Origin: Anaerolineales bacterium UBA4826
GTDB taxonomy: Bacteria; Chloroflexota; Anaerolineae; UBA4142
Length of the DNA: 7,363 nt
Direction of reading: 5' to 3'
NCBI GenBank assembly: GCA_002400365.1
Contig: DHFK01000127.1
Coordinates: 2,933-10,295, forward strand
Shown here one piece after another: positions 1-5,687 of this stretch. The position numbers were made by a program, and so were the translations under genes. Position 1 is the stretch's first letter; each line of letters begins with the position of its first letter. Under the pieces are notes generated by a model. It ran no database searches and was not told where the DNA came from. It was given only the letters and a program-made list of their open reading frames with translations.

Positions 1-199
1 ACACCCGCGCGCCGATTTCCAGACCCGGGACTTCGTGCGGCACAGACGGGTCTTGCGAACGCGTAAAGATGTCGACGCGATGACCGCGCGCGGCAAGTTC
101 GCGCGACAGTTCGCGCACGTAGACGTTCATCCCACCCGTTTCCTTGCCGCCCAACGCGGCGAGCGGGCAAGTATGCACACTGAGCATCGCAATGTTCAT
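1..199 (-). CDS. Family 4 glycosyltransferase, MshA-like, N-terminal fragment (cut by window edge)
   Basis: Sixty-six codons run open from ATG at 199 to the window edge, so the C-terminal part is missing. The start MNIAMLSVHTCPLA, followed by a Gly-rich loop and GGMNVYV (residues 22-28), then RELAARGHRVDIFTR-like sequence at about residues 33-47, is the N-terminal Rossmann segment of GT4 glycosyltransferases. It is closest in pattern to MshA (D-inositol-3-phosphate glycosyltransferase) and related sucrose-synthase-like enzymes. These retaining enzymes move a sugar from a nucleotide-sugar donor in the cytoplasm; the GGMN loop lies in the acceptor-side N-domain. Substrate cannot be assigned from this part, and Chloroflexota have several paralogues of this type. 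GAGAGGA at 209-215 is a good ribosome binding site, 9 nt before the ATG. It touches the U-tract of the terminator at 216-250, so expression may depend on read-through or on a weak promoter at 253-280. Confidence 0.85.
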   Translation of the reverse strand, partial: MNIAMLSVHTCPLAALGGKETGGMNVYVRELSRELAARGHRVDIFTRSQDPSVPHEVPGLEIGARV

Positions 200-215
200 C
201 AATCAGTATCCTCTC

Positions 216-250
216 AAAAAAACCTGGAAGGTCTGAGCAACCTTCCAGGT
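216..250 (-). terminator. Intrinsic terminator downstream of the lipoprotein gene
   Basis: A perfect 11-bp inverted repeat (222-232 and 240-250, arm ACCTGGAAGGT) encloses a 7-nt loop. On the minus strand it is followed at once by seven T residues (222-216). This is a textbook Rho-independent terminator for transcription coming from the lipoprotein gene, whose stop lies about 79 nt upstream. The U-tract ends where the GAGAGGA ribosome binding site of the glycosyltransferase begins. The element could therefore also act as an attenuator in that gene's leader. Confidence 0.85.
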
Positions 251-252
251 CT

Positions 253-280
253 ATTGTATCCGTATCGCGCAAGTCCGCAA
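253..280 (-). promoter_or_regulatory. Possible weak promoter for the glycosyltransferase gene
   Basis: On the minus strand TACAAT (258-253) matches a sigma70 -10 box in five of six positions. TTGCGG (280-275) lies 16 nt upstream as a poor -35; a better TTGACT (285-280) is 21 nt away, which is too far. The start site would fall near 246-247, inside the first arm of the terminator hairpin. Promoter and terminator would then overlap. The call is an inference from motif match only. Confidence 0.35.
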
Positions 281-328
281 GTCAATACCCACCGGGACGA
301 CAAGTTTCTTCGTCCGCGCATCAGCCGG

Positions 329-2689
329 CTACCTCAGGATAAGCGGCATGTACAACCCACCGGTAGGCGCTGGCGCAAGCCCACCGATGCTAACGACGAA
401 GGCGTCGTAGTGACCTGCGTTGGTAGGCTGGTAAGCATTGGCGGTGCCGAAATCGCTTGACCTCGTCACGCCCGCCACATAGACCTTCCCGTCCGTGCCG
501 AGGCGTATCCCCATGGCACCGTCAAAACCAGTGCCGCCCAGGTAGGAGCCGAAGGTCATCGTACCGGCTGGATCGAACTTGGCGATCATTGCATCACTGA
601 GGCCCCGCGATGTCAACCACCAATGATCCGTGCTTTCGGCTGCGCCGCCCTTGAAAGTAGTCTGGAGCGGAGCGATAGTTTGAAGATTGTCTGACCCCGT
701 GCGCCCTGCCACATACGCGTTGCCCCGGCTGTCTTCGACGACTTCCCGGATCGCGTCCTTGCCGTTGCCGCCGACGAATCGGTTGTAAAGCAGACTCGTA
801 GGAGCAACGACATTCAGTTTCGCCAGAAAGGCATCCTCGTCTCCGCCGAAGGCGGGGCTGACCGTCGTGATTGGAAAGTCGGTGGACGTGGTGAAGCCAG
901 TGAGGTACATGTTCCCGGAGTTGCCCACATTCACTCCGAAGGGAATTTCATCTTTGCTGCCGCCCAGATAGGTGGCGAAGAGGAGTTGATTCTGACCAGA
1001 CTGGGACGGGTCAAGGATTGCCGCGAAGACATCGCCAAGAAAAAGATCTGAATCGCCGCCATAGGCTGCCTGGATGTGGTTCTTGAGTGGCAGATTGGTT
1101 GACAGGGTGGTACCGGCGAAATAGATGACGCCACCCGACACGGCAATTGCATAACCGATGTCGTCAGCCGAGCCTCCATAAAGTGTGGAATACACTAGGG
1201 AGTCGTTACCCGACTTGGTGGTATCGAAAACAGATACAAATGCATCTCTATTCTGCCGAGTGCTCGAATAGGCATTCGCGGTAGTCGGAAAGTTAGACGA
1301 AGAGGTCAAGCCCACCACGTATACTAGAGGGCTGTTCCCGACAGCCATCTGCCACAACTCCTCATAACCCGTCCCGCCCAAGTAACTGGCGTATTGCTTA
1401 TTGCCCGTGGCATCAAGTTGAATCACCACGCCTTCGTAACTGCCTGCATAGTTCTGTTGATAGGCGCTGGTGGTGGTGGGAAAGTTGGTGGACCGCGTGT
1501 AGCCGGCAACGTACGCATTGCCGACATTGTCCACCCCGATTCCTGTCGCGAGGTCAAAGTGATTCCCGCCGATGTAGGTCGTGTAGATGTGTTGGTTAGC
1601 CCCAGTCTTGGATGGATCTAGTTTCGTGACAAAGAGGTCAAAATACTGGTTCTGGGTGCAATTGGGATTGGCGGGCGAGCCTTGAGAGTTCGTCGTTCCT
1701 GTGATGTAGACGTTGTTGTTGGAATCCAGTGCCATGTCGTACGCGCCATCGCACCTTCCAAAACCCCAATAAGTACCGTAATCCAAGGTTGGGTCTATCA
1801 CCAGAGGTTGAGTGGCATCATACGTGCCCAGCGCAAACCCGCTAATGCCATCGCTCTGAACGGCATATTGAACGTTCACGGCAGTGCGTTTGCCAGCCAC
1901 CGTCTGCCAAGCCACGGGCTTGCGCTCGATGAGCAATGGATTCTTGCCGTTCTCATCCGCGCCGATCAGCAACTCGCCATTGCTCAGTTCCACCTTCGGC
2001 GCGTCTGAACGAGCCTCATCATGCGCCGCGCAGGAGCGACCATGACGCGGCGTCTGACACCGCATGGAATGACGCTCCTGCGGACGGCGCGCCAAAGGGG
2101 CTCGTTCATAGCGCCAGCGAATGCTGCTCGGATTCGCCCCGGGAGCGACGAGGAATGTGCCTTTCAACACGCCGTCGTCGCCGTTGTAGACCAGGTCAAC
2201 ACCGGGATAGAGTCCTTTGTAGGCAACACTGCCGAAGGTGGGAACCCTCGTTCGCCACTGGTCCGGGTCATTGCCCAAAAAGTAGTTGACGATTCCGGGC
2301 AGTTGTTCCTGTCCAACCACCTGGGTGTCGGGATTCGCCCCGATGAACTGCAAGCGCACCATGGAAGGTTGGGTCGGCTTTGCCGGGTCAGACGGACTCG
2401 TTCCGAGCAGACGACTGAACCATGGGTGTACCTCGGTGGAGGCAGGCAGTGGGAATACGACGGCTTGCGGTTCGAAGAACAACGTGCTTGTGGCTCCGAG
2501 AGTGCGGAAGCGGATCGCGCCTTCTGCCAATTCGGGATTCGGCACAAAGATGGTATAGCGCGTGCGCGCGGGATCGAGTGCGCGGTTAGTACTGGGGAAC
2601 GAAACACCTACCGTAGGTGAACAGGCGGCAAGCAGAGCCGCGAGCAAGAATACGGTTAGAATCGCGGTCAAGGGTGGACGCTCGTTCAT
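329..2689 (-). CDS. SBBP-repeat beta-propeller lipoprotein with DUF7948-like N-terminal domain
   Basis: The 786-residue product begins with a lipoprotein signal peptide: Arg4, a hydrophobic stretch at 7-20, and a lipobox LLAAC with Cys23. It should be exported and lipid-anchored. Residues about 110-310 resemble the domain that precedes SBBP repeats (RLQFIGANP, PGIVNYFLGNDP, WRTRVPTFGSVAYKGLYPGVDLVY, PLVIDPTLDY in scattered pieces). Seven SBBP-type units follow, starting near 303, 379, 443, 510, 581, 645 and 723. Most carry a Y-x-GG-like strand, a VY(I/V)xG strand and a DAFV-type closing strand, so a seven-bladed propeller is likely. The protein ends in LYMPLILR. Such surface propellers are usually ligand- or matrix-binding; the ligand is unknown. 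AGGAGG at 2696-2701, 6 nt before ATG, fixes the start. Residues about 201-229 are an in-frame repeat insertion (see 2005-2092), and repeat 6 has an atypical extra segment at 692-707. It probably has its own promoter (2802-2830) and terminator (216-250). Confidence 0.88.
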   Translation of the reverse strand: MNERPPLTAILTVFLLAALLAACSPTVGVSFPSTNRALDPARTRYTIFVPNPELAEGAIRFRTLGATSTLFFEPQAVVFPLPASTEVHPWFSRLLGTSPSDPAKPTQPSMVRLQFIGANPDTQVVGQEQLPGIVNYFLGNDPDQWRTRVPTFGSVAYKGLYPGVDLVYNGDDGVLKGTFLVAPGANPSSIRWRYERAPLARRPQERHSMRCQTPRHGRSCAAHDEARSDAPKVELSNGELLIGADENGKNPLLIERKPVAWQTVAGKRTAVNVQYAVQSDGISGFALGTYDATQPLVIDPTLDYGTYWGFGRCDGAYDMALDSNNNVYITGTTNSQGSPANPNCTQNQYFDLFVTKLDPSKTGANQHIYTTYIGGNHFDLATGIGVDNVGNAYVAGYTRSTNFPTTTSAYQQNYAGSYEGVVIQLDATGNKQYASYLGGTGYEELWQMAVGNSPLVYVVGLTSSSNFPTTANAYSSTRQNRDAFVSVFDTTKSGNDSLVYSTLYGGSADDIGYAIAVSGGVIYFAGTTLSTNLPLKNHIQAAYGGDSDLFLGDVFAAILDPSQSGQNQLLFATYLGGSKDEIPFGVNVGNSGNMYLTGFTTSTDFPITTVSPAFGGDEDAFLAKLNVVAPTSLLYNRFVGGNGKDAIREVVEDSRGNAYVAGRTGSDNLQTIAPLQTTFKGGAAESTDHWWLTSRGLSDAMIAKFDPAGTMTFGSYLGGTGFDGAMGIRLGTDGKVYVAGVTRSSDFGTANAYQPTNAGHYDAFVVSIGGLAPAPTGGLYMPLILR
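2005..2092 (-). repeat. Repeat-derived in-frame insertion in the lipoprotein gene
   Basis: Between the family-typical RWRYERAPLA and KVELSNGELLI, about 29 codons are rich in Arg, His, Cys and Ser and look unlike the rest of this secreted protein. The DNA contains a perfect 10-bp inverted repeat, CGCAGGAGCG at 2029-2038 and CGCTCCTGCG at 2073-2082, with a 34-nt loop. In the family these two conserved pieces normally lie close together. I infer a palindromic repeat element that inserted without breaking the frame. Edges are approximate, and no second copy is visible in the window. Confidence 0.6.
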
Positions 2690-2699
2690 GGGTGACCTC

Positions 2700-2780
2700 C
2701 TCGTCGCACGAGCGCTCTCAAAGTCCGAGAGCCTTCAATACGTTATGCGTTGAGCCTATCCCCACCCTTTCGTGTGGAGA
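2700..2780 (-). promoter_or_regulatory. Structured 5' leader of the lipoprotein gene (three hairpins)
   Basis: The leader between the predicted start site (about 2795) and the lipoprotein ATG holds three inverted repeats. Hairpin 1 is at 2759-2780 (7-bp stem with one G-U pair, extendable to a GAAA tetraloop). Hairpin 2 is at 2714-2732 (perfect 6-bp stem GCTCTC/GAGAGC, 7-nt loop). Hairpin 3 is at 2700-2712 (perfect 5-bp stem, 3-nt loop), whose 3' arm overlaps the first bases of the AGGAGG site at 2701-2696. None has a T-tract, so they are not intrinsic terminators. A role in mRNA stability or translation is possible but not shown. Confidence 0.45.
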
Positions 2781-2801
2781 TGCCCTTGCTTGCGCGGAAT
2801 C

Positions 2802-2830
2802 ATTGTACGACGCTTTTCATTCCGCGTCAA
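2802..2830 (-). promoter_or_regulatory. Sigma70-type promoter for the lipoprotein gene
   Basis: On the minus strand TTGACG (2830-2825) and TACAAT (2807-2802) each match the consensus in five of six positions, with an ideal 17-nt spacer. The -35 box lies inside the last codons of the permease gene that ends at 2817, and the -10 lies in the intergenic gap. The predicted start near 2795 gives a leader of about 105 nt before the lipoprotein ATG at 2689. This separates lipoprotein transcription from the ABC cassette. Confidence 0.65.
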
Positions 2831-4229
2831 TAGTTTGGATGCCAAAGTATGGTACTGCTGCCTCCGCGCGATCACCGTCGCGTGCTGACTGACCGAGGTC
2901 ACCCTGGTGATAGTCCAGTCTCCTTACGCCAACGACAAAGAATAGCGCTGCAAACAGCACAAGCACACCCGACGGCAGCACCACATCCGCCCATGTTCCC
3001 TGGTAGAAGACGAGGGCGTTGAGGGCGTCGAGACACCACGCCACCGGCGAGAGGTGTCCCAACGTTCGCATCCAGGAGGGAACGAGGATCAACGGCCACC
3101 ATGCTCCACCCAGTGGGACCAGCACCACCCAGGCCACCGTCGCGATGGCGCTCGCTTGGCTGGGAGTACGCGTGAGAGTTGCCAATGCCAGCGCCATGGC
3201 AGTCACGGCAAGCACATACGCGCTCGCCACCACCATCGTCGCCAAGGGCGCGCTGCCCAAGCCAGCCCCGAGCCATTCCCCCAAGAGCGTGAGCACGGCA
3301 AACTGAAACCATCCCAGGAGAAAGGTCGCCAGCAGCTTGCCGCCCAGCAAGTGGGCTTGGCGCACAGGCATCATCCCTACCCGGCGCAAGATGCCTAAGA
3401 TGCGTTCTTCAGCCAGCGATGCGGTCATCCCCAGGATGCTGATCATCACGAACATCACGGTGATGCCTGGCGCAGACATCTTGAATCCGTTCTTAAGCAA
3501 CTGCGCACGGAGGATCAACTTTTCATTCAGCCCGGTCACTCCGGTTCTAACTTGAATCGGCGGCGGTGGGCCCCACGATGCTTTTGCCTCGGCTAGGCGT
3601 GCGGCGTAAGATTCCAGGCCGGTTTCGACGCCGCGGGCTTTTAGCAATTCGCTACTCAGGCGCGCCGCGACGATGGGTCCACCCATGCGAGTCACGACTT
3701 GCTGCGTCGCCCCGAACGCGATCTGTGGAGCCACCAGAGCCGCACCGGGTTGAAAATTCAGAATGGTTTTATCTCCCTTTTCAAGCGCAGCGGCAAACCC
3801 TTTGGGAATCGTGATGATGGCAGACGTTACCTCATTGGACAGACGTTCTTGCGCCAACTCGGGCGACAGTTTGGCGCCCGCCAGCAGGCACATATCATCT
3901 GTCATCCCTCGCTGCGCTCGGGACAGGTTTTCGAGCGGTTCCCTCGACTCTGCTCGGGACATGCTCTGCGAGAAATCTCGCGCGGGGCACAGGACCAATG
4001 GCTCGTTAGTATCTGCCAGTGCGGCGACAAATGCTCTTGAGGCAGGGCTACGGTCCCAATCCAGAATGTCAATCCGGATCGTGGGCGAGACGCTCTGCAC
4101 GAATCCCTGTATCCCCATGCCAACCAGGTAGATAATGAGCACAGGCACACCGATCAGGAGAAACCAACTCTGCCAGCCCTGCAACGTGATCTGGAGATCG
4201 TTCCTGGCGATGATCCATACGTTACGCAT
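2817..4229 (-). CDS. ABC-2 type transporter permease (second permease of the cassette)
   Basis: The 470-residue membrane protein has the ABC2_membrane_3 layout. It has a short cytoplasmic N-terminus, TM1 at about 18-40, a large extracytoplasmic domain (about 41-250), then five membrane segments near 254-274, 301-325, 329-352, 363-383 and 418-436. The cytoplasmic stretch EERILGILRRVGMMPVR (274-290) is the typical loop that contacts the ATPase. It should pair with the other permease and be driven by the ATPase encoded upstream. ATG at 4229 is used; the GGGGA 9 nt upstream comes from a copy of the 21-bp repeat at 4230-4250. Residues about 84-109 are a repeat-derived insertion. After VRRLDY, where relatives commonly end, a polar tail of about 30 residues (441-470) looks added. 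Substrate unknown. Confidence 0.88.
   Translation of the reverse strand: MRNVWIIARNDLQITLQGWQSWFLLIGVPVLIIYLVGMGIQGFVQSVSPTIRIDILDWDRSPASRAFVAALADTNEPLVLCPARDFSQSMSRAESREPLENLSRAQRGMTDDMCLLAGAKLSPELAQERLSNEVTSAIITIPKGFAAALEKGDKTILNFQPGAALVAPQIAFGATQQVVTRMGGPIVAARLSSELLKARGVETGLESYAARLAEAKASWGPPPPIQVRTGVTGLNEKLILRAQLLKNGFKMSAPGITVMFVMISILGMTASLAEERILGILRRVGMMPVRQAHLLGGKLLATFLLGWFQFAVLTLLGEWLGAGLGSAPLATMVVASAYVLAVTAMALALATLTRTPSQASAIATVAWVVLVPLGGAWWPLILVPSWMRTLGHLSPVAWCLDALNALVFYQGTWADVVLPSGVLVLFAALFFVVGVRRLDYHQGDLGQSARDGDRAEAAVPYFGIQTIDAE
3903..3980 (-). repeat. Repeat-derived in-frame insertion in the second permease
   Basis: Two imperfect direct copies of a short GC-rich motif lie here, at 3905-3925 and 3940-3961 (TCCCTCG...CTCGGGACA on the plus strand). 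Beside them is a perfect 5-bp hairpin at 3968-3981. Read on the minus strand the motif is TGTCCCGAGCGCAGCGAGGGA, which in another frame encodes the CPERSEG/ACPEQSRG peptides that I recognise as a widespread dispersed repeat in several bacterial phyla. It adds about 26 codons (residues about 84-109) to the extracytoplasmic domain without a stop or frameshift. Boundaries are estimated from where normal permease sequence resumes. Confidence 0.7.
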
Positions 4230-4250
4230 CGCGAAGCATCCCCGTGGGAT
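4230..4250 (-). repeat. 21-bp palindromic repeat between the two permease genes
   Basis: CGCGAAGCATCCCCGTGGGAT-type sequence (plus strand) with ATCCC/GGGAT arms. It matches the unit at 5290-5310 in 20 of 21 bases and the unit at 5311-5331 less closely. It fills most of the 32-nt gap between the permease genes. On the minus strand its GGGGA sits 9 nt before the ATG at 4229, so the repeat appears to provide the ribosome binding site of the downstream permease. Confidence 0.8.
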
Positions 4251-4261
4251 TGTTGATCACC

Positions 4262-5599
4262 CTACACGAATCCGATCCGGCGTCTCAGCAACCAGTTGCC
4301 AACCGCGAAAAATACAATAGCCATCGCGGTCAAGATCAGACTGTGCGGCAAGATGCTGGTTATGCCGCCGCCGAGGGCTAGTTTCGTAAAGCCCGCTATT
4401 GCCCAATATTGAAATGTCACGCGGGACAGCAGATCGAGTGGCTGGGGAAATAGTTCGACGGGGAAAAAGAAACCGCCCGCCAATCCCATCAAGACGAGGA
4501 ACGCCCGCCCATAGTTCGTCGCTTCCGTATAGGTTCCGGCTGACCCGGCAATCGCAGCCCCCATGCCTGTCGCCGCCGCCACTACAGCCAGAATGAGTAT
4601 CGTCAAGCCGAGCAGATCAATCTTGATACCATCAGCCGTGCTGCTGCCGAGTGCTTGTTCCATAAAAGCCATGCCGGCGACCAGCACACTCATTTGGATC
4701 AACCCTGCCAGGTATATTCCCAGGACTTGGCCGCCTAAGATGATCACCGGTCGGGTCGGCGAAATATACGTTCGTTGCAGCGTCCATTGCGCCTTGTCGT
4801 GGAAGAGGTTGGCGCTCATCACCAGTGCCCCGAAGGAGACGAACATTATCGCAATGGTTGCTGCGAGGTAATGCGCTAATTTGACCTGGGCTGGCTGCAC
4901 GATAGAGGGAATGTACTGGATCTGAATCGGATTGGATTCTAGCAGAGCCGCAGTAAGCACCAGATCTGCAATGGCATCGTCCAACATTCCGGTTTGCAGT
5001 TCCGTTCTGGTGAGGGGATCGCTGAGGAGACCTTTGACGGTCATGCGCAAAGTGATTTCCACCGTGGAGATCGTGTTCGCCAATGTTTCGACGACGTTCT
5101 TGAACGCCACTCCCAGGACATTCTCTCTGCCGACGAAATATACTTCGACTGTCGCCCGTTCCATAGCCAGATCTTCGGAAAAGTTTGGGGGGATGAGCAG
5201 TGCCGCGACCAGTTCCTCGCGCTCAACCAGACGGCGTGCCTCCGTTTCGTCCGCGACCCCGCGGACGGCGAAGAGCGCCAAACGCAGATTGCGAAGCATC
5301 CCCGTGGGATCGCGGAGCATCCCTGTGGGATTGGCGGGGAGCGTCGTCGCAGCAGGTTCAGGAGTCAGCGCCCGCACAAAGAGCGTCCCAAGGTTCCCCC
5401 ACTGGCTTCCCTTGTCTCGATTGACAATCCCGACCGGCACCTTCGCCTCCGGGATGCTGCGACCCAAGACTACATGCGCGAAAGCCAGATTGACGAGCGC
5501 GGCGATCAGCAGCGGCAAGGCAATGGCAAGGAGCAAGATGACCGGATCCGCATAGCGCAGAGTAATCTCGTGTCGTGCAATTGCGAGGAGTTTCGTCAT
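4262..5599 (-). CDS. ABC-2 type transporter permease (first permease of the cassette)
   Basis: The 445-residue product starts MTKLLAIARHEITLRYADP, a typical opening for this family. TM1 is near 18-41, followed by a long extracytoplasmic domain (about 42-240) and five membrane segments near 241-266, 284-313, 329-356, 366-384 and 416-438; this is the ABC2_membrane_3 layout. It likely forms a heterodimer with the permease at 2817-4229. The frame is open to an ATG at 5629, but that codon lies inside the inverted repeat at 5629-5680, so I prefer the ATG at 5599; the ribosome binding site there is weak (CTGGA). Residues 91-103, PTGMLRDPTGMLR, are a tandem 7-residue repeat encoded by two 21-bp repeat units and look inserted. 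The gap to the next permease is 32 nt. The exported substrate is unknown. Confidence 0.88.
   Translation of the reverse strand: MTKLLAIARHEITLRYADPVILLLAIALPLLIAALVNLAFAHVVLGRSIPEAKVPVGIVNRDKGSQWGNLGTLFVRALTPEPAATTLPANPTGMLRDPTGMLRNLRLALFAVRGVADETEARRLVEREELVAALLIPPNFSEDLAMERATVEVYFVGRENVLGVAFKNVVETLANTISTVEITLRMTVKGLLSDPLTRTELQTGMLDDAIADLVLTAALLESNPIQIQYIPSIVQPAQVKLAHYLAATIAIMFVSFGALVMSANLFHDKAQWTLQRTYISPTRPVIILGGQVLGIYLAGLIQMSVLVAGMAFMEQALGSSTADGIKIDLLGLTILILAVVAAATGMGAAIAGSAGTYTEATNYGRAFLVLMGLAGGFFFPVELFPQPLDLLSRVTFQYWAIAGFTKLALGGGITSILPHSLILTAMAIVFFAVGNWLLRRRIGFV
5290..5331 (-). repeat. Tandem pair of 21-bp repeats inside the first permease gene
   Basis: Two adjacent 21-bp units, 5290-5310 and 5311-5331, differ at only four positions. 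Each contains the ATCCC/GGGAT inverted arms. Because 21 is a multiple of three, they add seven residues each and keep the frame, giving PTGMLRDPTGMLR in the extracytoplasmic domain. A third unit lies outside the genes at 4230-4250. Confidence 0.85.
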
Positions 5600-5628
5600 A
5601 ACGCAGTCCAGCCACAACCAATTTTTCA

Positions 5629-5680
5629 TCCGCGAATCTTCGCGAACCTTCGCGAAAGAAGATTAGCGTAGATTCGCGGA
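5629..5680. repeat. Palindromic intergenic repeat between ATPase and first permease
   Basis: A perfect 11-bp inverted repeat (TCCGCGAATCT at 5629-5639, AGATTCGCGGA at 5670-5680) encloses 30 nt. Inside are near-tandem 10-bp steps beginning CGCGAA at 5631, 5641 and 5651. It fills most of the 88-nt gap between the ATPase stop (5688) and the permease ATG (5599). It looks like a dispersed REP-like element. In mRNA it could form a stem-loop that affects stability or relative expression of ATPase and permeases; it has no T-tract, so it is not an evident terminator. Confidence 0.75.
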
Positions 5681-5687
5681 CGAAACA

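Noticed and set aside
280..285. TTGACT as the -35 box for the glycosyltransferase promoter
   Set aside because: It is 21 nt from the only good -10 box, outside the usual 16-18 nt range.
35..460. Plus-strand open frame of 141 codons across the glycosyltransferase start, terminator and lipoprotein end
   Set aside because: It runs through an intrinsic terminator and antisense to two recognisable genes, and its residue composition looks random.
2021..2620. Plus-strand open frame of 199 codons opposite the lipoprotein gene
   Set aside because: It lies wholly antisense to a gene with clear family features, is Arg-rich as expected of a shadow in GC-rich DNA, and resembles no family I recognise.
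2759..2780. Hairpin as intrinsic terminator of the ABC cassette
   Set aside because: No T-tract follows on the minus strand, and it lies downstream of the better-supported lipoprotein promoter.
5290..5331. CRISPR-like array
   Set aside because: Only two adjacent units exist with no spacers, and they lie inside a coding frame; no cas genes are present.
5627..5629. ATG at 5629 as start of the first permease
   Set aside because: It lies in the arm of the palindromic repeat, and the ten added residues are not typical of the family, whereas the ATG at 5599 gives a normal N-terminus.
4994..5671. Plus-strand open frame of 225 codons opposite the first permease
   Set aside because: It is antisense to a well-supported membrane protein, and its last residues are only a translation of the palindromic repeat at 5629-5680.
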